Notes: a model not told the origin generated them from the sequence alone. A DNA stretch of 64,000 nucleotides from Paenibacillus sp. FSL R5-0623 (GCF_037974265.1 NZ_CP150233.1:3782001-3846000); one strand, 5' to 3'. Positions 54,062 to 63,885 are shown, counted from the stretch's first letter. A program made the numbers and translations.

Positions 54062-54475
54062 TTAATCCCAAACTACTTCTGTTCCTGCTACAAAGTCATG
54101 AATTGCACGTCGATCTTCACGTATACCGACCATAAAAGCACTCACAATAACTCCGATACCTAAAGTTAATACGTACACAAGTCCAGCCACAACAACTCGC
54201 ATCAGCATCGTACCAATTTTTGGCGGTTCGTGTGTATCGTATTGGCGGATTCGAATTCCACATATACGTTTGCCTATGGTTCGACCATACCAGTAAACTG
54301 GTAATAAAATTGAGTATAACGCACTAACTAGTTTGGCAATCGGCTCATCCGCATCAAAGTTACCCGTCAGCACACCTGCAATAATCACTAACGGAATTGA
54401 AATAATAAGACTATCCAATATACTTGCTCCTAATCTAATCCAAAAACCTGCTTTATACAAAATGCTTTCCTCCAA
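54062..54475 (-). CDS. RDD-family membrane protein
   Basis: A 137-residue protein with three helices and the family motif: 'GFWIRLGASILDSLIISIPL' (R and D of the first helix), 'VYWYGRTIGKRICGIRIRQY' (GxTxGKxxxGIR) and 'DRRAIHDFVAGTEVVW' (RRxxHDxxAGT). RDD proteins are small membrane proteins of unclear role, some linked to Na+/H+ transport or cell-envelope stress. No operon partners. Confidence 0.92.
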   Translation of the reverse strand: MEESILYKAGFWIRLGASILDSLIISIPLVIIAGVLTGNFDADEPIAKLVSALYSILLPVYWYGRTIGKRICGIRIRQYDTHEPPKIGTMLMRVVVAGLVYVLTLGIGVIVSAFMVGIREDRRAIHDFVAGTEVVWD

Positions 54476-54759
54476 ACTACAATATTAAACTAAACGGCTA
54501 ATTTCTTTCATGAACTCCCTTCATTAAAATATCTAACTTTATGTACACAACTCAAATAGTATAACAGAAAATTTTACCTATTTACGATAAAACTCCTATT
54601 CATTTTACTCGCATCCCTTGTGAATTTTATAACAAACTATCGAATTAACTCAACCGCTGTTCATGTACACTAATTACTTTTACATAATCCTTTCTAACTG
54701 AGTCCCCCAATGAAAACACCATATTAATTATGTAAACCAAGAAAGCTACTCAACATTTG
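54476..54759. other. AT-rich intergenic stretch
   Basis: No feature recognised between the RDD gene and the next minus-strand membrane gene. Confidence 0.4.
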
Positions 54760-55223
54760 TTAAGTAGCCTTCTGTTCGTTCTGCATCTGCCCTCTTCGCC
54801 AAATCTTATTCTCCAAGAGACTATACACTACACCAGCAATGGCAAAGATCCATATCGATGTCATTTGGTTCAGATGGTATCCATTCACGAAATATGGATT
54901 GTACATGAGATCAAAAACCCATAGCCCGCCCCATCCAAACCCAATCATATAGATGAAAGTTCTCACCATAGGTAAGCATACATATTTCCGCAGAAGCCAT
55001 GAGATCGGGCTAAGAATAACAACATAAAAAACGACTAAATAGTGACCGAATCCCAGGATGAGCGAAAGAATATATATTCCCCCCCTGCATTACGTAAGCC
55101 GTAATACTCTGTCGTTGTAATTTGGTATCCTTCAATCCTTTCAAGAACGATATAAGCCGTTAAGCTTATCCCAATAAATATACATGCTAATACCATGTAA
55201 CGTTGAACCGCGTTAACCAACAT
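54760..55223 (-). pseudogene. Small membrane protein split by a G7 tract
   Basis: Two minus-strand frames (55035-55223 and 54760-54969) join into one ~154-residue protein if the G7 tract (C7 on the + strand, 55079-55085) is read with one base more or two fewer: 'LRNAGG' then 'IYILSLILGFGHYLVVFYVV' and 'ILSPISWLLRKYVCLPMVRT'. About four helices are predicted. No family recognised. The first frame alone would give a 62-residue product with one helix. The homopolymer may be a real switch, a fixed frameshift or a sequencing error. Confidence 0.65.
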
Positions 55224-55351
55224 CAGATCACCCCAATGTCTAAACGCAGCCAGAACTACTCAAGTTACATGATTTCGAACAAATCACACAATCACACATA
55301 AGCCTCCGTTAGGTTCTGTTCAAAGTTAAAGTTAATCCATCGTGAATTACT

Positions 55352-56279
55352 CTAATCCAACGACGACTTCTGACCTTCCAGAATCATCGTACCCAAACGG
55401 TCCATAAGCTCCATTCTTCCCATGGCTGTGTACGAATAATTGTAATTATCGACATTAGAGATTTTATAGATCTTGCCATTCTTCACGGCGTTCATGTTAT
55501 TCCACACCTTACTGTCTACCATCTTATTCTCACTATTCTCCATCAAAAGCAGACGATCCGGATTAATGGTAACTAAAGCCTCCAGGGCGATCTCTTTGCC
55601 TCCCCAGCCCTCTGGATCAGGGATACCCTCTGTGCGCTTCAGGCCCCATTCAACGTACAACATCTCGGCTGCACCTTTATTCGAATAGATGACCAGATTG
55701 TTTGGGTATGTTTCGACCACGGCAAATGATTCACCATGTACAGCCGAAGCCAGTTTTTATTTCCACTCTGCAGATTTCGCATCATATTGGGCCAAGTAGT
55801 CATCTCATAGTATGAGTAAGGCAATGCAATCGTAGGCGCAATTTTGGATAAGGTTTCATACTGATCCGTGTTAAAATCCTTACCCAGAATAATCAGATCC
55901 GGATTGGCACCCGCTATAGCTTCAATACTGAACGGGAAACCATACCAGCCCAGATTAACGGTATCTGCACTCAGCTGATCCTTAATGGTTGGTGTGATTT
56001 CCTCCGGGTTGCCGTAATCCGCGCTCATCGTGGCCACAGGTGTTTCCCAATGATCAGTAGCTCTTCTGTAGAGCCGGATAGATCAACAATGCGCTCTGGA
56101 TTCAAAGGGATCGTAATCTCTTCTCCATTCGGGTTGGTAATCACTTTAGTCGTCGCTTGTGTCGTTCCTTCTGAGGAGTTATCGACTTCACTGGTGGTCT
56201 GGGTCGTTCCACAGGCCGCCAAGGTGAGCATACAGCATAGTGCAATCCATACAGGAATTCGTTTAAACATCGTTGTCAT
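55352..56279 (-). pseudogene. Siderophore-type ABC transporter binding protein, decayed
   Basis: The lipoprotein signal 'IALCCMLTLAACGTT' and 'VITNPNGEEITIPLNPERIV' open a FeuA/FepB-type binding protein. The frame breaks near 56030 ('ELLIIGKH', then 'VATMSADYGNPEEITPT' in another frame), continues to 'YYEMTTWPNMMRNLQSGNKN', and breaks again near 55760 after a deletion. The last part 'VETYPNNLVIYSNKGAAEML' to 'LMDRLGTMILEGQKSSLD' is in a third frame. At least two frameshifts and one deletion make it non-functional. Confidence 0.85.
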
Positions 56280-56353
56280 TCTCCTTTTATGTCAGTTCAA
56301 TAGCCACATTAGGCTTATTTGCTTCAGTTACTTTATCTATCTCATCGGTCACA

Positions 56354-57585
56354 TTATCCGTTTACTTTTACCTGCCAGCCTTCAGCATCCTGTTGTAATT
56401 GCCACAGACGAGCGTAGATGCCCGAGTAACCTAGCATTTGCGCATGCGTTCCCTGTTCTACAAGCTGACCTTGGTCCAATACAATAATCTGATCGGCATT
56501 CTGAATGGTCTTTAATCGGTGTGCAATCAAAATAACCGTCTTGTCCGCGACCAACTCATTAATCGCTTGCTGCACCGCGGCTTCGTTCTCCGGATCAAGT
56601 GAAGCCGTGGCTTCGTCAAGCAATACAATCGATGCATTTTTTAACAAGGCACGTGCAATGGAAATACGCTGTTTCTCCCCACCAGATAACGTCGATCCAC
56701 CCTCGCCAACAAGCGTATCGTATCCTTGAGGCAGACTGGAGATAAACGCATGACAACAAGCTCTGCGTGCTGCCTCCTCAATCTCGAATTGCGAAGCGTC
56801 TTTCTTTCCTACACGAATGTTGTTGCCGATTGTATCCTGGAACAGATACACGTCCTGGAAGACCACAGAGATATCCTGCAACAGCTTCTCGGGGTCCATC
56901 TGATCAACGGGGCTACCACCAATGCGAATCGTTCCTTGCTGTACATCCCAGAAGCGCGCAATGAGACGTGTGACTGTACTTTTACCACTACCCGATGGGC
57001 CAACCAGGGCAGTAATGGTATGCGGCTCAATCGTAAACGACAAGTCTTTCAACACCGGCTGCTGAGCATCATATCCAAAGGTCACTTGGTCGAATGAAAT
57101 CGCCTGATTAGGCTGTACATCTCCCTTTCCTGCCATCGGGGCCTCCTGCTGCACATCCATAATGCGTCTTGCACTATACGCGGAGTACCGCATCTCCCCA
57201 TAACTCATCAGTACAACCGTCAACGGTTCAAATACCTTTGTGCCTACCAGAAAAAATAACAGAAATACCGGTAACGACAACTCACCGCCTGCAAGCAAAT
57301 AACTGCCCACCAGAATCATCCATGTCATTCCTGATCGTGCAAGCAACATCGCGCCCATGATCATCGGTCCCATAATGCCTTCCAACCGAATGGAAGCTGA
57401 TTTCAATTCGTCAAAAGAACGACGTAGCCGCTCAAAACGTTTGCCCCCCATATTGTGGGCCTTAATCTCACGAATACCGCTCAGATACTCCTGCAGCCGA
57501 CTGGCGGCTTCGTTTTTGGCTCGAACATGGTTCTCACTCAGTCGTGCCTGAATGGAATCCGTAAGCCGGAGAAAGTTTTCGTTTT
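56354..57585 (-). pseudogene. ABC transporter ATP-binding/permease (exporter-fold), N-terminal half lost
   Basis: The nucleotide-binding domain is complete: Walker A 'ALVGPSGSGKSTVTRL', signature 'GGSTLSGGEKQRISIARALL', Walker B 'ASIVLLDEATASLDPEN' and the H-loop 'ILIAHRLKTI'. Before it only the last ~150 residues of the membrane domain remain, with the frame open upstream to about 57585 ('RLTDSIQARLSENHVRAKNE') but without start or ribosome binding site. The full-length family is ~570-600 residues. The layout next to an iron-siderophore binding protein recalls Irt/YbtPQ-type siderophore importers. No gene partner is left to restore it. Confidence 0.78.
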
Positions 57586-57622
57586 TTGCTTGTATAGATA
57601 AATATGACTTCTCTGATCTGTA

Positions 57623-57670
57623 ACTCCCGTAATATTTTCCATTTAGTATGGATAAATATTACGGGAGTTC
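57623..57670. repeat. Perfect 16-bp inverted repeat at the ABC truncation boundary
   Basis: AACTCCCGTAATATTT (57623-57638) and AAATATTACGGGAGTT (57655-57670) are perfectly complementary around a 16-base loop. No T tract follows. It lies 40 bases from where the ABC gene is cut. Confidence 0.75.
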
Positions 57671-57743
57671 TGAAGGAGTTACTTACATCATTTAACTGTC
57701 GCCTATTGAATTCAACTGTTAGTATGTTATATTATATTTTAAC

Positions 57744-57755
57744 ATGTTATAACAT
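57744..57755. promoter_or_regulatory. Palindrome before the XRE-cupin gene
   Basis: ATGTTATAACAT is a perfect 12-base palindrome, with a related half TATGTTATA about 20 bases upstream. Likely operator of the regulator that follows. Confidence 0.5.
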
Positions 57756-57772
57756 ACAAAAGGAGTGATGTA

Positions 57773-58330
57773 ATGCAATCGCCAGTATTAACTATTGGAG
57801 AACGGTTAAAAGAAATACGAGCAACGAGAAATCTTACACTTGAAGATGTTTCTAAACTTACTGATGTAAGTAAGCCTATGCTTGGACAGATTGAAAGAGG
57901 ACAGTCTTCACCAACGATTACAACTCTTTGGAAAATCGCAGTGGGCTTAAAAGTTCCTTTATCTTTATTATTGGAAGAGCTAGAAGATGAGTGCAATGTG
58001 GTTGATACACGGTCCAAAGACGCTATCATTGAAAATGATGGAAAAATGAGAGCATTTCCTGTTTTTCCTTTTGACCCTACCCGTAACGTTGAAATATTTT
58101 ATATCGAATTTGATCCTGGATGTCACCATCCATCTGAAAGGCACCTTGATGGTGTGGAAGAATATGTTTTTGTGGTACAAGGTATGTTAGAGCTGGTAGT
58201 CAACACAAAAAAAATTATTCTAAAAGAAAATCAAGCACTCCGCTTTCGTGCTAATGTTTTTCATTCTTATAATAATCTCTATCAAGAACCATGTGTCATT
58301 TACAACATGATTTTTCACCCAAGAACATAG
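57773..58330 (+). CDS. XRE-family regulator with cupin domain
   Basis: A 185-residue HTH-cupin protein: 'IGERLKEIRATRNLTLEDVS' and 'KLTDVSKPMLGQIERGQSSP' are the HTH, and 'GCHHPSERHLDGVEEYVFVV' plus 'KENQALRFRANVFHSYNN' form the cupin with a possible His-rich metal site. AGGAGTGATG precedes the ATG. Probably co-transcribed with or regulating the YbaK-like gene 54 bases downstream. Confidence 0.9.
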   Translation: MQSPVLTIGERLKEIRATRNLTLEDVSKLTDVSKPMLGQIERGQSSPTITTLWKIAVGLKVPLSLLLEELEDECNVVDTRSKDAIIENDGKMRAFPVFPFDPTRNVEIFYIEFDPGCHHPSERHLDGVEEYVFVVQGMLELVVNTKKIILKENQALRFRANVFHSYNNLYQEPCVIYNMIFHPRT

Positions 58331-58384
58331 GCAAGTTTCATCTATGATCTTCTAGAAAATATTTTAAAATGAGGTGTGATGATT

Positions 58385-58858
58385 ATGGCAATTGAAAAAG
58401 TAAAAGATTTTTTTAAACAATATGGTATGGATTCTCAAGTTAAAGAATTTGAAGTATCTAGTGCAACCGTGGATTTGGCTGCATCTGCATTAGGTTGTGA
58501 GCCAGAGAGAATCGCAAAAACACTTTCTTTTATGGTGAATGGACAAGCGGTTTTAGTAGTTGCCGCCGGGGATGCAAAAGTGGATAACAAAAAATTCAAA
58601 GAGTATTTCAAAACAAAAGCAAAAATGCTTTCCCCTGATGAAGCCATTGATATGGTTGGTCATGCCATTGGAGGTGTTTGTCCATTTGCTATTAAAAATG
58701 ATGTTTCTGTTTATCTAGACATATCTCTAAAACGTTTTGAGACAATCTATCCAGCTTGCGGGAGTAGCAATAGTGCTATTGAACTTACAATAAAACAATT
58801 AGAAAAATACTCTAGTTATTCTGAGTGGATTGATGTATGTAAAGGATGGAATGATTGA
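58385..58858 (+). CDS. YbaK/EbsC-family aminoacyl-tRNA deacylase
   Basis: A 157-residue protein. 'FEVSSATVDLAASALGCEPE' then 'RIAKTLSFMVNGQAVLVVAA' and the conserved Lys in 'GDAKVDNKKFKEYF' match the YbaK/ProX editing fold; 'VGHAIGGVCPFAIKNDVSVY' is the family's GxxxGGxxPF motif. It hydrolyses mischarged aminoacyl-tRNA, such as Cys-tRNA(Pro), in trans. ATG 58385 is used because GAGGTG lies 8 bases upstream. Confidence 0.92.
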   Translation: MAIEKVKDFFKQYGMDSQVKEFEVSSATVDLAASALGCEPERIAKTLSFMVNGQAVLVVAAGDAKVDNKKFKEYFKTKAKMLSPDEAIDMVGHAIGGVCPFAIKNDVSVYLDISLKRFETIYPACGSSNSAIELTIKQLEKYSSYSEWIDVCKGWND

Positions 58859-58884
58859 TTTATAGTAGTTCTATATGGGGTAGC

Positions 58885-59001
58885 GCCAACATTTTGACTG
58901 TTATATACGCTAAGTATTAGCGAACATTTGCTTAAAGCAGGAAAAATCCGCTGTCTTTGCGCCTTAAAGTCCTTAGCGTATATTTTCGTTAAAATGTTGG
59001 C
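58885..59001. repeat. 117-bp interrupted palindrome
   Basis: GCCAACATTTT (58885-58895) pairs with AAAATGTTGGC (58991-59001), then 7-base asymmetric loops, then ATATACGCTAAG (58903-58914) pairs with CTTAGCGTATAT (58972-58983). The inside (58915-58971) can form further pairs. It separates convergent YbaK and WG-repeat genes and may act as a terminator or a mobile palindrome. Confidence 0.8.
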
Positions 59002-59012
59002 TGTACCCTCAA

Positions 59013-61520
59013 TCAACTATGAAGAGCTTTCCAGAACGAACCTTCTGTATTAATGATATCCTTGATCTGGACAAAAGGAATTGTAAACGTTGGAAACCCT
59101 GCCGCATAGGGCGCGATATCATATGGGTTGAAGTAGAGATGCAGAGCATCCGCTGTAACAAAAAACGGCTGATCCGCACTAATCCCCATATAGGTGTCCG
59201 GAAACACATACGAGTATTGAGGATCATTTTTGATCTGATCCCCCACAATCTGGCTTAACACTTTTACGTAGTCACTATTCGGTTTAAATAAATCCTTCAG
59301 CTCATATAACTGACCATTCGTCAGATTAATGATCGCATAGATCATTGTAGGCATACCATGCGCTGCACCCGCCGGATAGTTATAACCTGTGAGTTGCAGT
59401 TGCAGCAATTGCTGCTGATAAAACGTAATATCAAAATCACCTGTATACGTGTAATCCAGCTGCTGATCTGCAGGGATCGGTTTAACCTGGGAGAGTTGCT
59501 TCAACTTGGCATTCAGCGCAAGCTGCTCCGCTTGGTTCGTTAATCCCTCCACCTGCGGATAATATACGAGATAGTCCCTGTTTGGTTTGTACTTCTCTTC
59601 GCGTACACGGTACGGCAGCTGAAGTGGAACGATTGTATTTTGCCGCCAGATGATCTGTCCGGCACGGTTCACATACGATAAGCGCTGGTCTACATAGGCC
59701 TTAATCAGATCTGGTGCCACGACCTCCAGCGTACCCGAACCTTCAACATGGGGATACCCAGCGGCAGGTCTTCCACTCAGATCCAGCAGATAGGTTTGTC
59801 TGCCATCCGATGCGGAAGCAAGGCCGTTTTTGTAATTGCCTACTTCGCGATATAGGAACTCCGTAAGTCTTCTGCCATGGGTATCTGCAATCGCGTATAC
59901 AGAGCCAATGTAAGGCTGCTCCGGATTAATTGCTTGACCCAGCGCATAACGATGCTCGCCTAGTTCACGGATGTCATTATAGGCAGATTGAATGATAAAT
60001 GATCCTTGCGTATTAATAACACCGTAGATCGATTTGTAGTCCTCTGCTGTATTAACAATCGCTTGCCCGCCGTTAAAAGGAAATGCCAATGAAAATTTGG
60101 GCTGAATGCGAATATTACCCCGTTCGTCGATGTAGCCATATTTGCCCGATACTTCTTTTTGAAAAGCCAGCAGTCCATCCCCTAGTGGTCCCACATAGGC
60201 ATATGGATACGTTGCGAGCCGATGTCCATTGCGATTAATGAGTGCATATTCATTGTCCTTAATCTGCACGACCGCTTTGCCATCTTGAAAATCGTTCGCA
60301 GAAGCAAACTGTGCAGGTATCACCTCATTGCCCGACGCATCCAAATAACCATACCGACTCACCGATCCATCTGCCTGACCAGGATTAGAATCGTAAAATA
60401 ATGCTCGACCGTCGTTCATATTCGAGATATACGGGTACGCCCGTTTGGTCAGGACCGTACCTTGTTCATTAATCATCTTAAATCCTTGAGAATCAATTGT
60501 TATCGCCCGTTCTTCGGAAAAGGAATTGATGGAATCGTATACAGGTTGAACGACATACTGCCCCTGAAGATTAATAACGCCGGCACGACCATCCTTCACA
60601 ACCACAGCCAATCCATTGGGCTGAAACTCTTGCGCGTCATCCAGTACCGGCTCAAGCCGAATGTGGCCTTGGGCATCCATATACCCCCAATGCGTCCCAC
60701 TCGTAGTTCGAACGGAGATTGGATATAACCACGTCGTTACCCGGGCATGGCTTACAGGGACCATCGCCTGCTTAATTTTCTTTTCCAGCTCCTGTAGTAC
60801 CTCTCTGGAAGGATACGCTTCCGGGAAACTGAGTGCCTTCTGAACGGAAGCGAGTGCTGCCGGATACTGGCCCGCATGGTACTGAGCATCCGCAAGGTAA
60901 TACCAGTAAAAGATATAATCAGGATATTGTTGGGTTAGTTGCTCGTAATATTGCACCACTTTGGGATAATAGGTTGCATATACGTCCGGTGCAGGAACCC
61001 ATTTCCCATTCTGCCATCGTATAATCTCCACACGATAGGCTTCACCTGTGTCATGTATCCAGAGTGCAATCTCCACTTTCCCATCTCGACCATGCGGACC
61101 AGGCATATCTATAATCTCTGCATAGCTATAATATAGATCGTCAGGCGCCAGATCTTTGAGCCCTGATTCCGTCCACTCATATACGGCAAGCTTAGACCAA
61201 ATAGAACCAATCCGCCAACCGATAATGAGATTGTTCCTTGCCGTTGAAGTTACAGGGGCTGCAGTCATTAAAGTCACCCCATACCCCAATCCCTTAATTA
61301 GAGCCATCTTGATCCAATGTCCTTGAACAAATTTCAGAATGAGCAAATACAGCTCACCATTCAACTGATAGACTGCAGCAATCTCTGGCATACCGTCACC
61401 GGTAAGATCTGCCGCATAGATCGCTGGATGTTGAACAGGTTTATCAATAGTGACGACCGTTGCACCAGCCGGAATATGTTGTTTCACAATTTGCGTTAAC
61501 AGCGGTTCGCTCATGGACAT
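59013..61520 (-). CDS. Large WG-repeat protein with TPR-like and DUF3298-type domains
   Basis: An 835-residue protein. Residues ~1-170 look like an FG-GAP/VCBS-type propeller segment ('YAADLTGDGMPEIAAVYQLN'). Residues ~185-250 have a TPR-like stretch ('FYWYYLADAQYHAGQYPAAL'). From ~270 to ~600 there are at least seven WG repeats ('WGYMDAQGHIRLEPVLDDAQ', 'YGYLDASGNEVIPAQFASAN', 'YGYIDERGNIRIQPKFSLAF'). The last ~200 residues ('LTNGQLYELKDLFKPNSDYV', 'YFNPYDIAPYAAGFPTFTIP') match the DUF3298/RsiV-type C-terminus. No signal peptide is seen, although the DUF3298 part is usually extracellular. AGGGAGG precedes the ATG. Downstream of an ECF/anti-sigma pair, but separated from it. Confidence 0.88.
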   Translation of the reverse strand: MSMSEPLLTQIVKQHIPAGATVVTIDKPVQHPAIYAADLTGDGMPEIAAVYQLNGELYLLILKFVQGHWIKMALIKGLGYGVTLMTAAPVTSTARNNLIIGWRIGSIWSKLAVYEWTESGLKDLAPDDLYYSYAEIIDMPGPHGRDGKVEIALWIHDTGEAYRVEIIRWQNGKWVPAPDVYATYYPKVVQYYEQLTQQYPDYIFYWYYLADAQYHAGQYPAALASVQKALSFPEAYPSREVLQELEKKIKQAMVPVSHARVTTWLYPISVRTTSGTHWGYMDAQGHIRLEPVLDDAQEFQPNGLAVVVKDGRAGVINLQGQYVVQPVYDSINSFSEERAITIDSQGFKMINEQGTVLTKRAYPYISNMNDGRALFYDSNPGQADGSVSRYGYLDASGNEVIPAQFASANDFQDGKAVVQIKDNEYALINRNGHRLATYPYAYVGPLGDGLLAFQKEVSGKYGYIDERGNIRIQPKFSLAFPFNGGQAIVNTAEDYKSIYGVINTQGSFIIQSAYNDIRELGEHRYALGQAINPEQPYIGSVYAIADTHGRRLTEFLYREVGNYKNGLASASDGRQTYLLDLSGRPAAGYPHVEGSGTLEVVAPDLIKAYVDQRLSYVNRAGQIIWRQNTIVPLQLPYRVREEKYKPNRDYLVYYPQVEGLTNQAEQLALNAKLKQLSQVKPIPADQQLDYTYTGDFDITFYQQQLLQLQLTGYNYPAGAAHGMPTMIYAIINLTNGQLYELKDLFKPNSDYVKVLSQIVGDQIKNDPQYSYVFPDTYMGISADQPFFVTADALHLYFNPYDIAPYAAGFPTFTIPFVQIKDIINTEGSFWKALHS

Positions 61521-61701
61521 CTCAGTTTCCTCCCTTATGACCGCATTCGCCTAATGGTATGCGTCATAAATCGGGATATGACATGTAATTCATTTTATAT
61601 AAGTTGAACTAAAGAATACTCACACTTACCACTCTGATGACAGAACAACCTTCTGATTGCACTTATCCCCCGATTTTTGATTCACCGTTTAATTATTCTT
61701 C
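61521..61701. other. Intergenic stretch before the WG-repeat gene
   Basis: About 180 bases between the anti-sigma-like gene and the WG-repeat gene, with no clear terminator or promoter identified. Confidence 0.35.
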
Positions 61702-63099
61702 TTACAAAGTCACTTTCTCTCCATTGATTAGCAGGTAGCTCACATCGTTCACCGGAATGGTCTTAGGGGATATCCACTTAATGAGATCCTGATCCAGCTG
61801 GAGGAAACCGGATGCGCCAGACAACTTTATACCATCCTTCAGGTGTACTTCAATATTCAGATCCTCCATGCGAATCTTGCTCAGCGCCTCACCTGTAAGC
61901 GTGACGCCAACCGAGGAAAGAGTAACATTTGCCTGTAAGCCTCCATTTGCATCAAGCTGAACGTTGCCTGTTTTACTCAAAGCATTTTGACTCAAGTTAA
62001 AAGTAGTTTTCCAATTTCCCCGCACAACTTCACTAATACTCGTAAAGCTGCCTTGAAGTCTCAGCTTATCTAATTCGTCAACAGAGGACAGATCATACAC
62101 ATACTCAATGTAATCCCCACCAATGTCTACTCCATTTTTCATGTATCTCCCGTAGCTAATGGAATATTGGGGAATATCGAGCGTTTGACCTTGCTCATCC
62201 GTGAAGTAGAAATATCCATGATTATACTCGCCTATCTCATTATCCGGATTAATCTGAATGTGTAACTTGCCCTCCACAAAACCCATATTAGAAATATGCA
62301 TCCAATCAATACCATCAACGGGGACATTCGTTACATCCTGATGCAATACCGGAATAGGATCAGTTTCCAATTGAATATCGGTTTGACCTCCCAAGCCACT
62401 TATACGATCTTGATCCAGGATATAATAGTTATTGTTTTGCTTTTCTTGTAACAACTGCTCCCAGTTCACTTGTACGTTGTAACCATCTTGTCGAGATGTA
62501 CCCGACATCAACGTGTTGATCTGAACGGTAATTCGATTTTTGCTGACTTTTCCTTGAATGAGGAATCGAACAATAGCCGTGTTATTAGCTTCATCATAAT
62601 GAATAATCTGAGCGTTGTTTGCATTACCTCCGGTGACCCTGTAATCATACACATCCAGTGTATCGTCAATGCGATGACCCGTCAGATCCGATAATGAAAC
62701 ATAGATCTCCGTTGTATCTCCGTCCCTGACAGCACCTATAACCTCCATTCGAATCCCTTGATCTTCACTAACCTGGTGAACAGGCTGAAGAATGCCAATC
62801 CGATCTGCACCTAGAAAATGAAGAATAGAAGGCAGGTCAATGATGCCCATGGATGCAGCTGCACCTGTAACAAGACATAACGATAACGCAGCGGTTACAG
62901 GAATATAGATGGCTTTGCGATACTTTCTTCTCCTATTCATGGACTTCTTGGTCTGTGCGGATGGATATAATACAGGTGGATACAATGTTGAATCTGATTT
63001 CGTAACGGGTGGTGGTTCATTCATCGCCAATTTATCATAGAACAACTTTTTAATATTAAAGAGGTTCTGCTCAGTAAATTCTTTTTCGGATTTTCGCAT
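61702..63099 (-). CDS. DUF4179-like membrane anti-sigma factor
   Basis: A 465-residue protein. The N-terminal ~65 residues are hydrophilic and cytoplasmic, followed by one membrane helix ('AIYIPVTAALSLCLVTGAAAS') and a large extracellular part. 'QGIRMEVIGAVRDGDTTEIY' then 'VSLSDLTGHRIDD' and 'GIDWMHISNMGFVEGKLHIQ' are typical of DUF4179-type proteins. It begins 13 bases after the stop of the ECF sigma gene, so it is the likely anti-sigma partner, holding sigma at the membrane until an outside signal is sensed. Confidence 0.87.
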   Translation of the reverse strand: MRKSEKEFTEQNLFNIKKLFYDKLAMNEPPPVTKSDSTLYPPVLYPSAQTKKSMNRRRKYRKAIYIPVTAALSLCLVTGAAASMGIIDLPSILHFLGADRIGILQPVHQVSEDQGIRMEVIGAVRDGDTTEIYVSLSDLTGHRIDDTLDVYDYRVTGGNANNAQIIHYDEANNTAIVRFLIQGKVSKNRITVQINTLMSGTSRQDGYNVQVNWEQLLQEKQNNNYYILDQDRISGLGGQTDIQLETDPIPVLHQDVTNVPVDGIDWMHISNMGFVEGKLHIQINPDNEIGEYNHGYFYFTDEQGQTLDIPQYSISYGRYMKNGVDIGGDYIEYVYDLSSVDELDKLRLQGSFTSISEVVRGNWKTTFNLSQNALSKTGNVQLDANGGLQANVTLSSVGVTLTGEALSKIRMEDLNIEVHLKDGIKLSGASGFLQLDQDLIKWISPKTIPVNDVSYLLINGEKVTL

Positions 63100-63112
63100 T
63101 GGATCGCCTCCT

Positions 63113-63655
63113 TTATTTCCTGTTCATCCACCATGTCCTCAATCGTTGCCTGGAGCGATAAAGCTTGTTATGGACTTGTCTAACGTGTAGGGACAATGCT
63201 TCCGATATCTCATGGGGTCTCTGTCCTTCGTAAAACCGACGTTTCATAATCTCCCGTTCCGGTTCTGGAAAAGATTCAATCATTTGATTAAGTTCCGTAT
63301 ATGTTTCCTTACTGACCATCTGAACCAACAAATCATCCGTTTGCACAGAATGAATCTCCTCTTCATATGTAAGCTCAGATCTTCGATTGAGTTTCCGGTA
63401 GCGATCAATCGCTTTATGTTTTGTGATCGTTGCAAGGTAGTTTTTCAGGCTACTTCGCCCAGATTGGAATGCATCCGGATTCTGCCAAAAAGCAAAAAAT
63501 GTATCTGCTACGCATTCTTCTATCTCTTCTGCCGATGCATGATGTAGGATGGAATGAGCAATCTTCCATAACAAACCTGCATAGTGGTTCATCACCCATT
63601 CCATGGCTTCAGGATCACGATTCACTACTGCCTTCCGTATTTGTTCTTCTTCCAC
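63113..63655 (-). CDS. ECF-type RNA polymerase sigma factor
   Basis: A 180-residue sigma factor with region 2 ('AEEIEECVADTFFAFWQNPD' and 'SLKNYLATITKHKAIDRYRK') and region 4 ('FPEPEREIMKRRFYEGQRPH' then 'EISEALSLHVRQVHNKLYRS'). It is followed at once by its membrane anti-sigma partner. Complete and co-oriented, so this pair is likely functional, in contrast to the sigma remnant at 2.8 kb. Regulated genes are not known; the WG-repeat gene downstream is a candidate. Confidence 0.93.
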   Translation of the reverse strand: MEEEQIRKAVVNRDPEAMEWVMNHYAGLLWKIAHSILHHASAEEIEECVADTFFAFWQNPDAFQSGRSSLKNYLATITKHKAIDRYRKLNRRSELTYEEEIHSVQTDDLLVQMVSKETYTELNQMIESFPEPEREIMKRRFYEGQRPHEISEALSLHVRQVHNKLYRSRQRLRTWWMNRK

Positions 63656-63885
63656 GATTATGTATCCCTCCCTTCCATGCTCATATCACGAATGTTTGTA
63701 TTGATCCGTGCTACCTACCTATATTCGTTTGGCAAATGACTTTTACTTAAATCAATTTCATAATACCTTTGGCTGCTTCAATCAAGGCTAGATATAGATC
63801 AAAACGATTCAATTTGTCTGTATCTAGTTACATAAATCCGTTTTTAATGAGTTATGAGATTGATTCGCTTACTCCACGATAAAAA

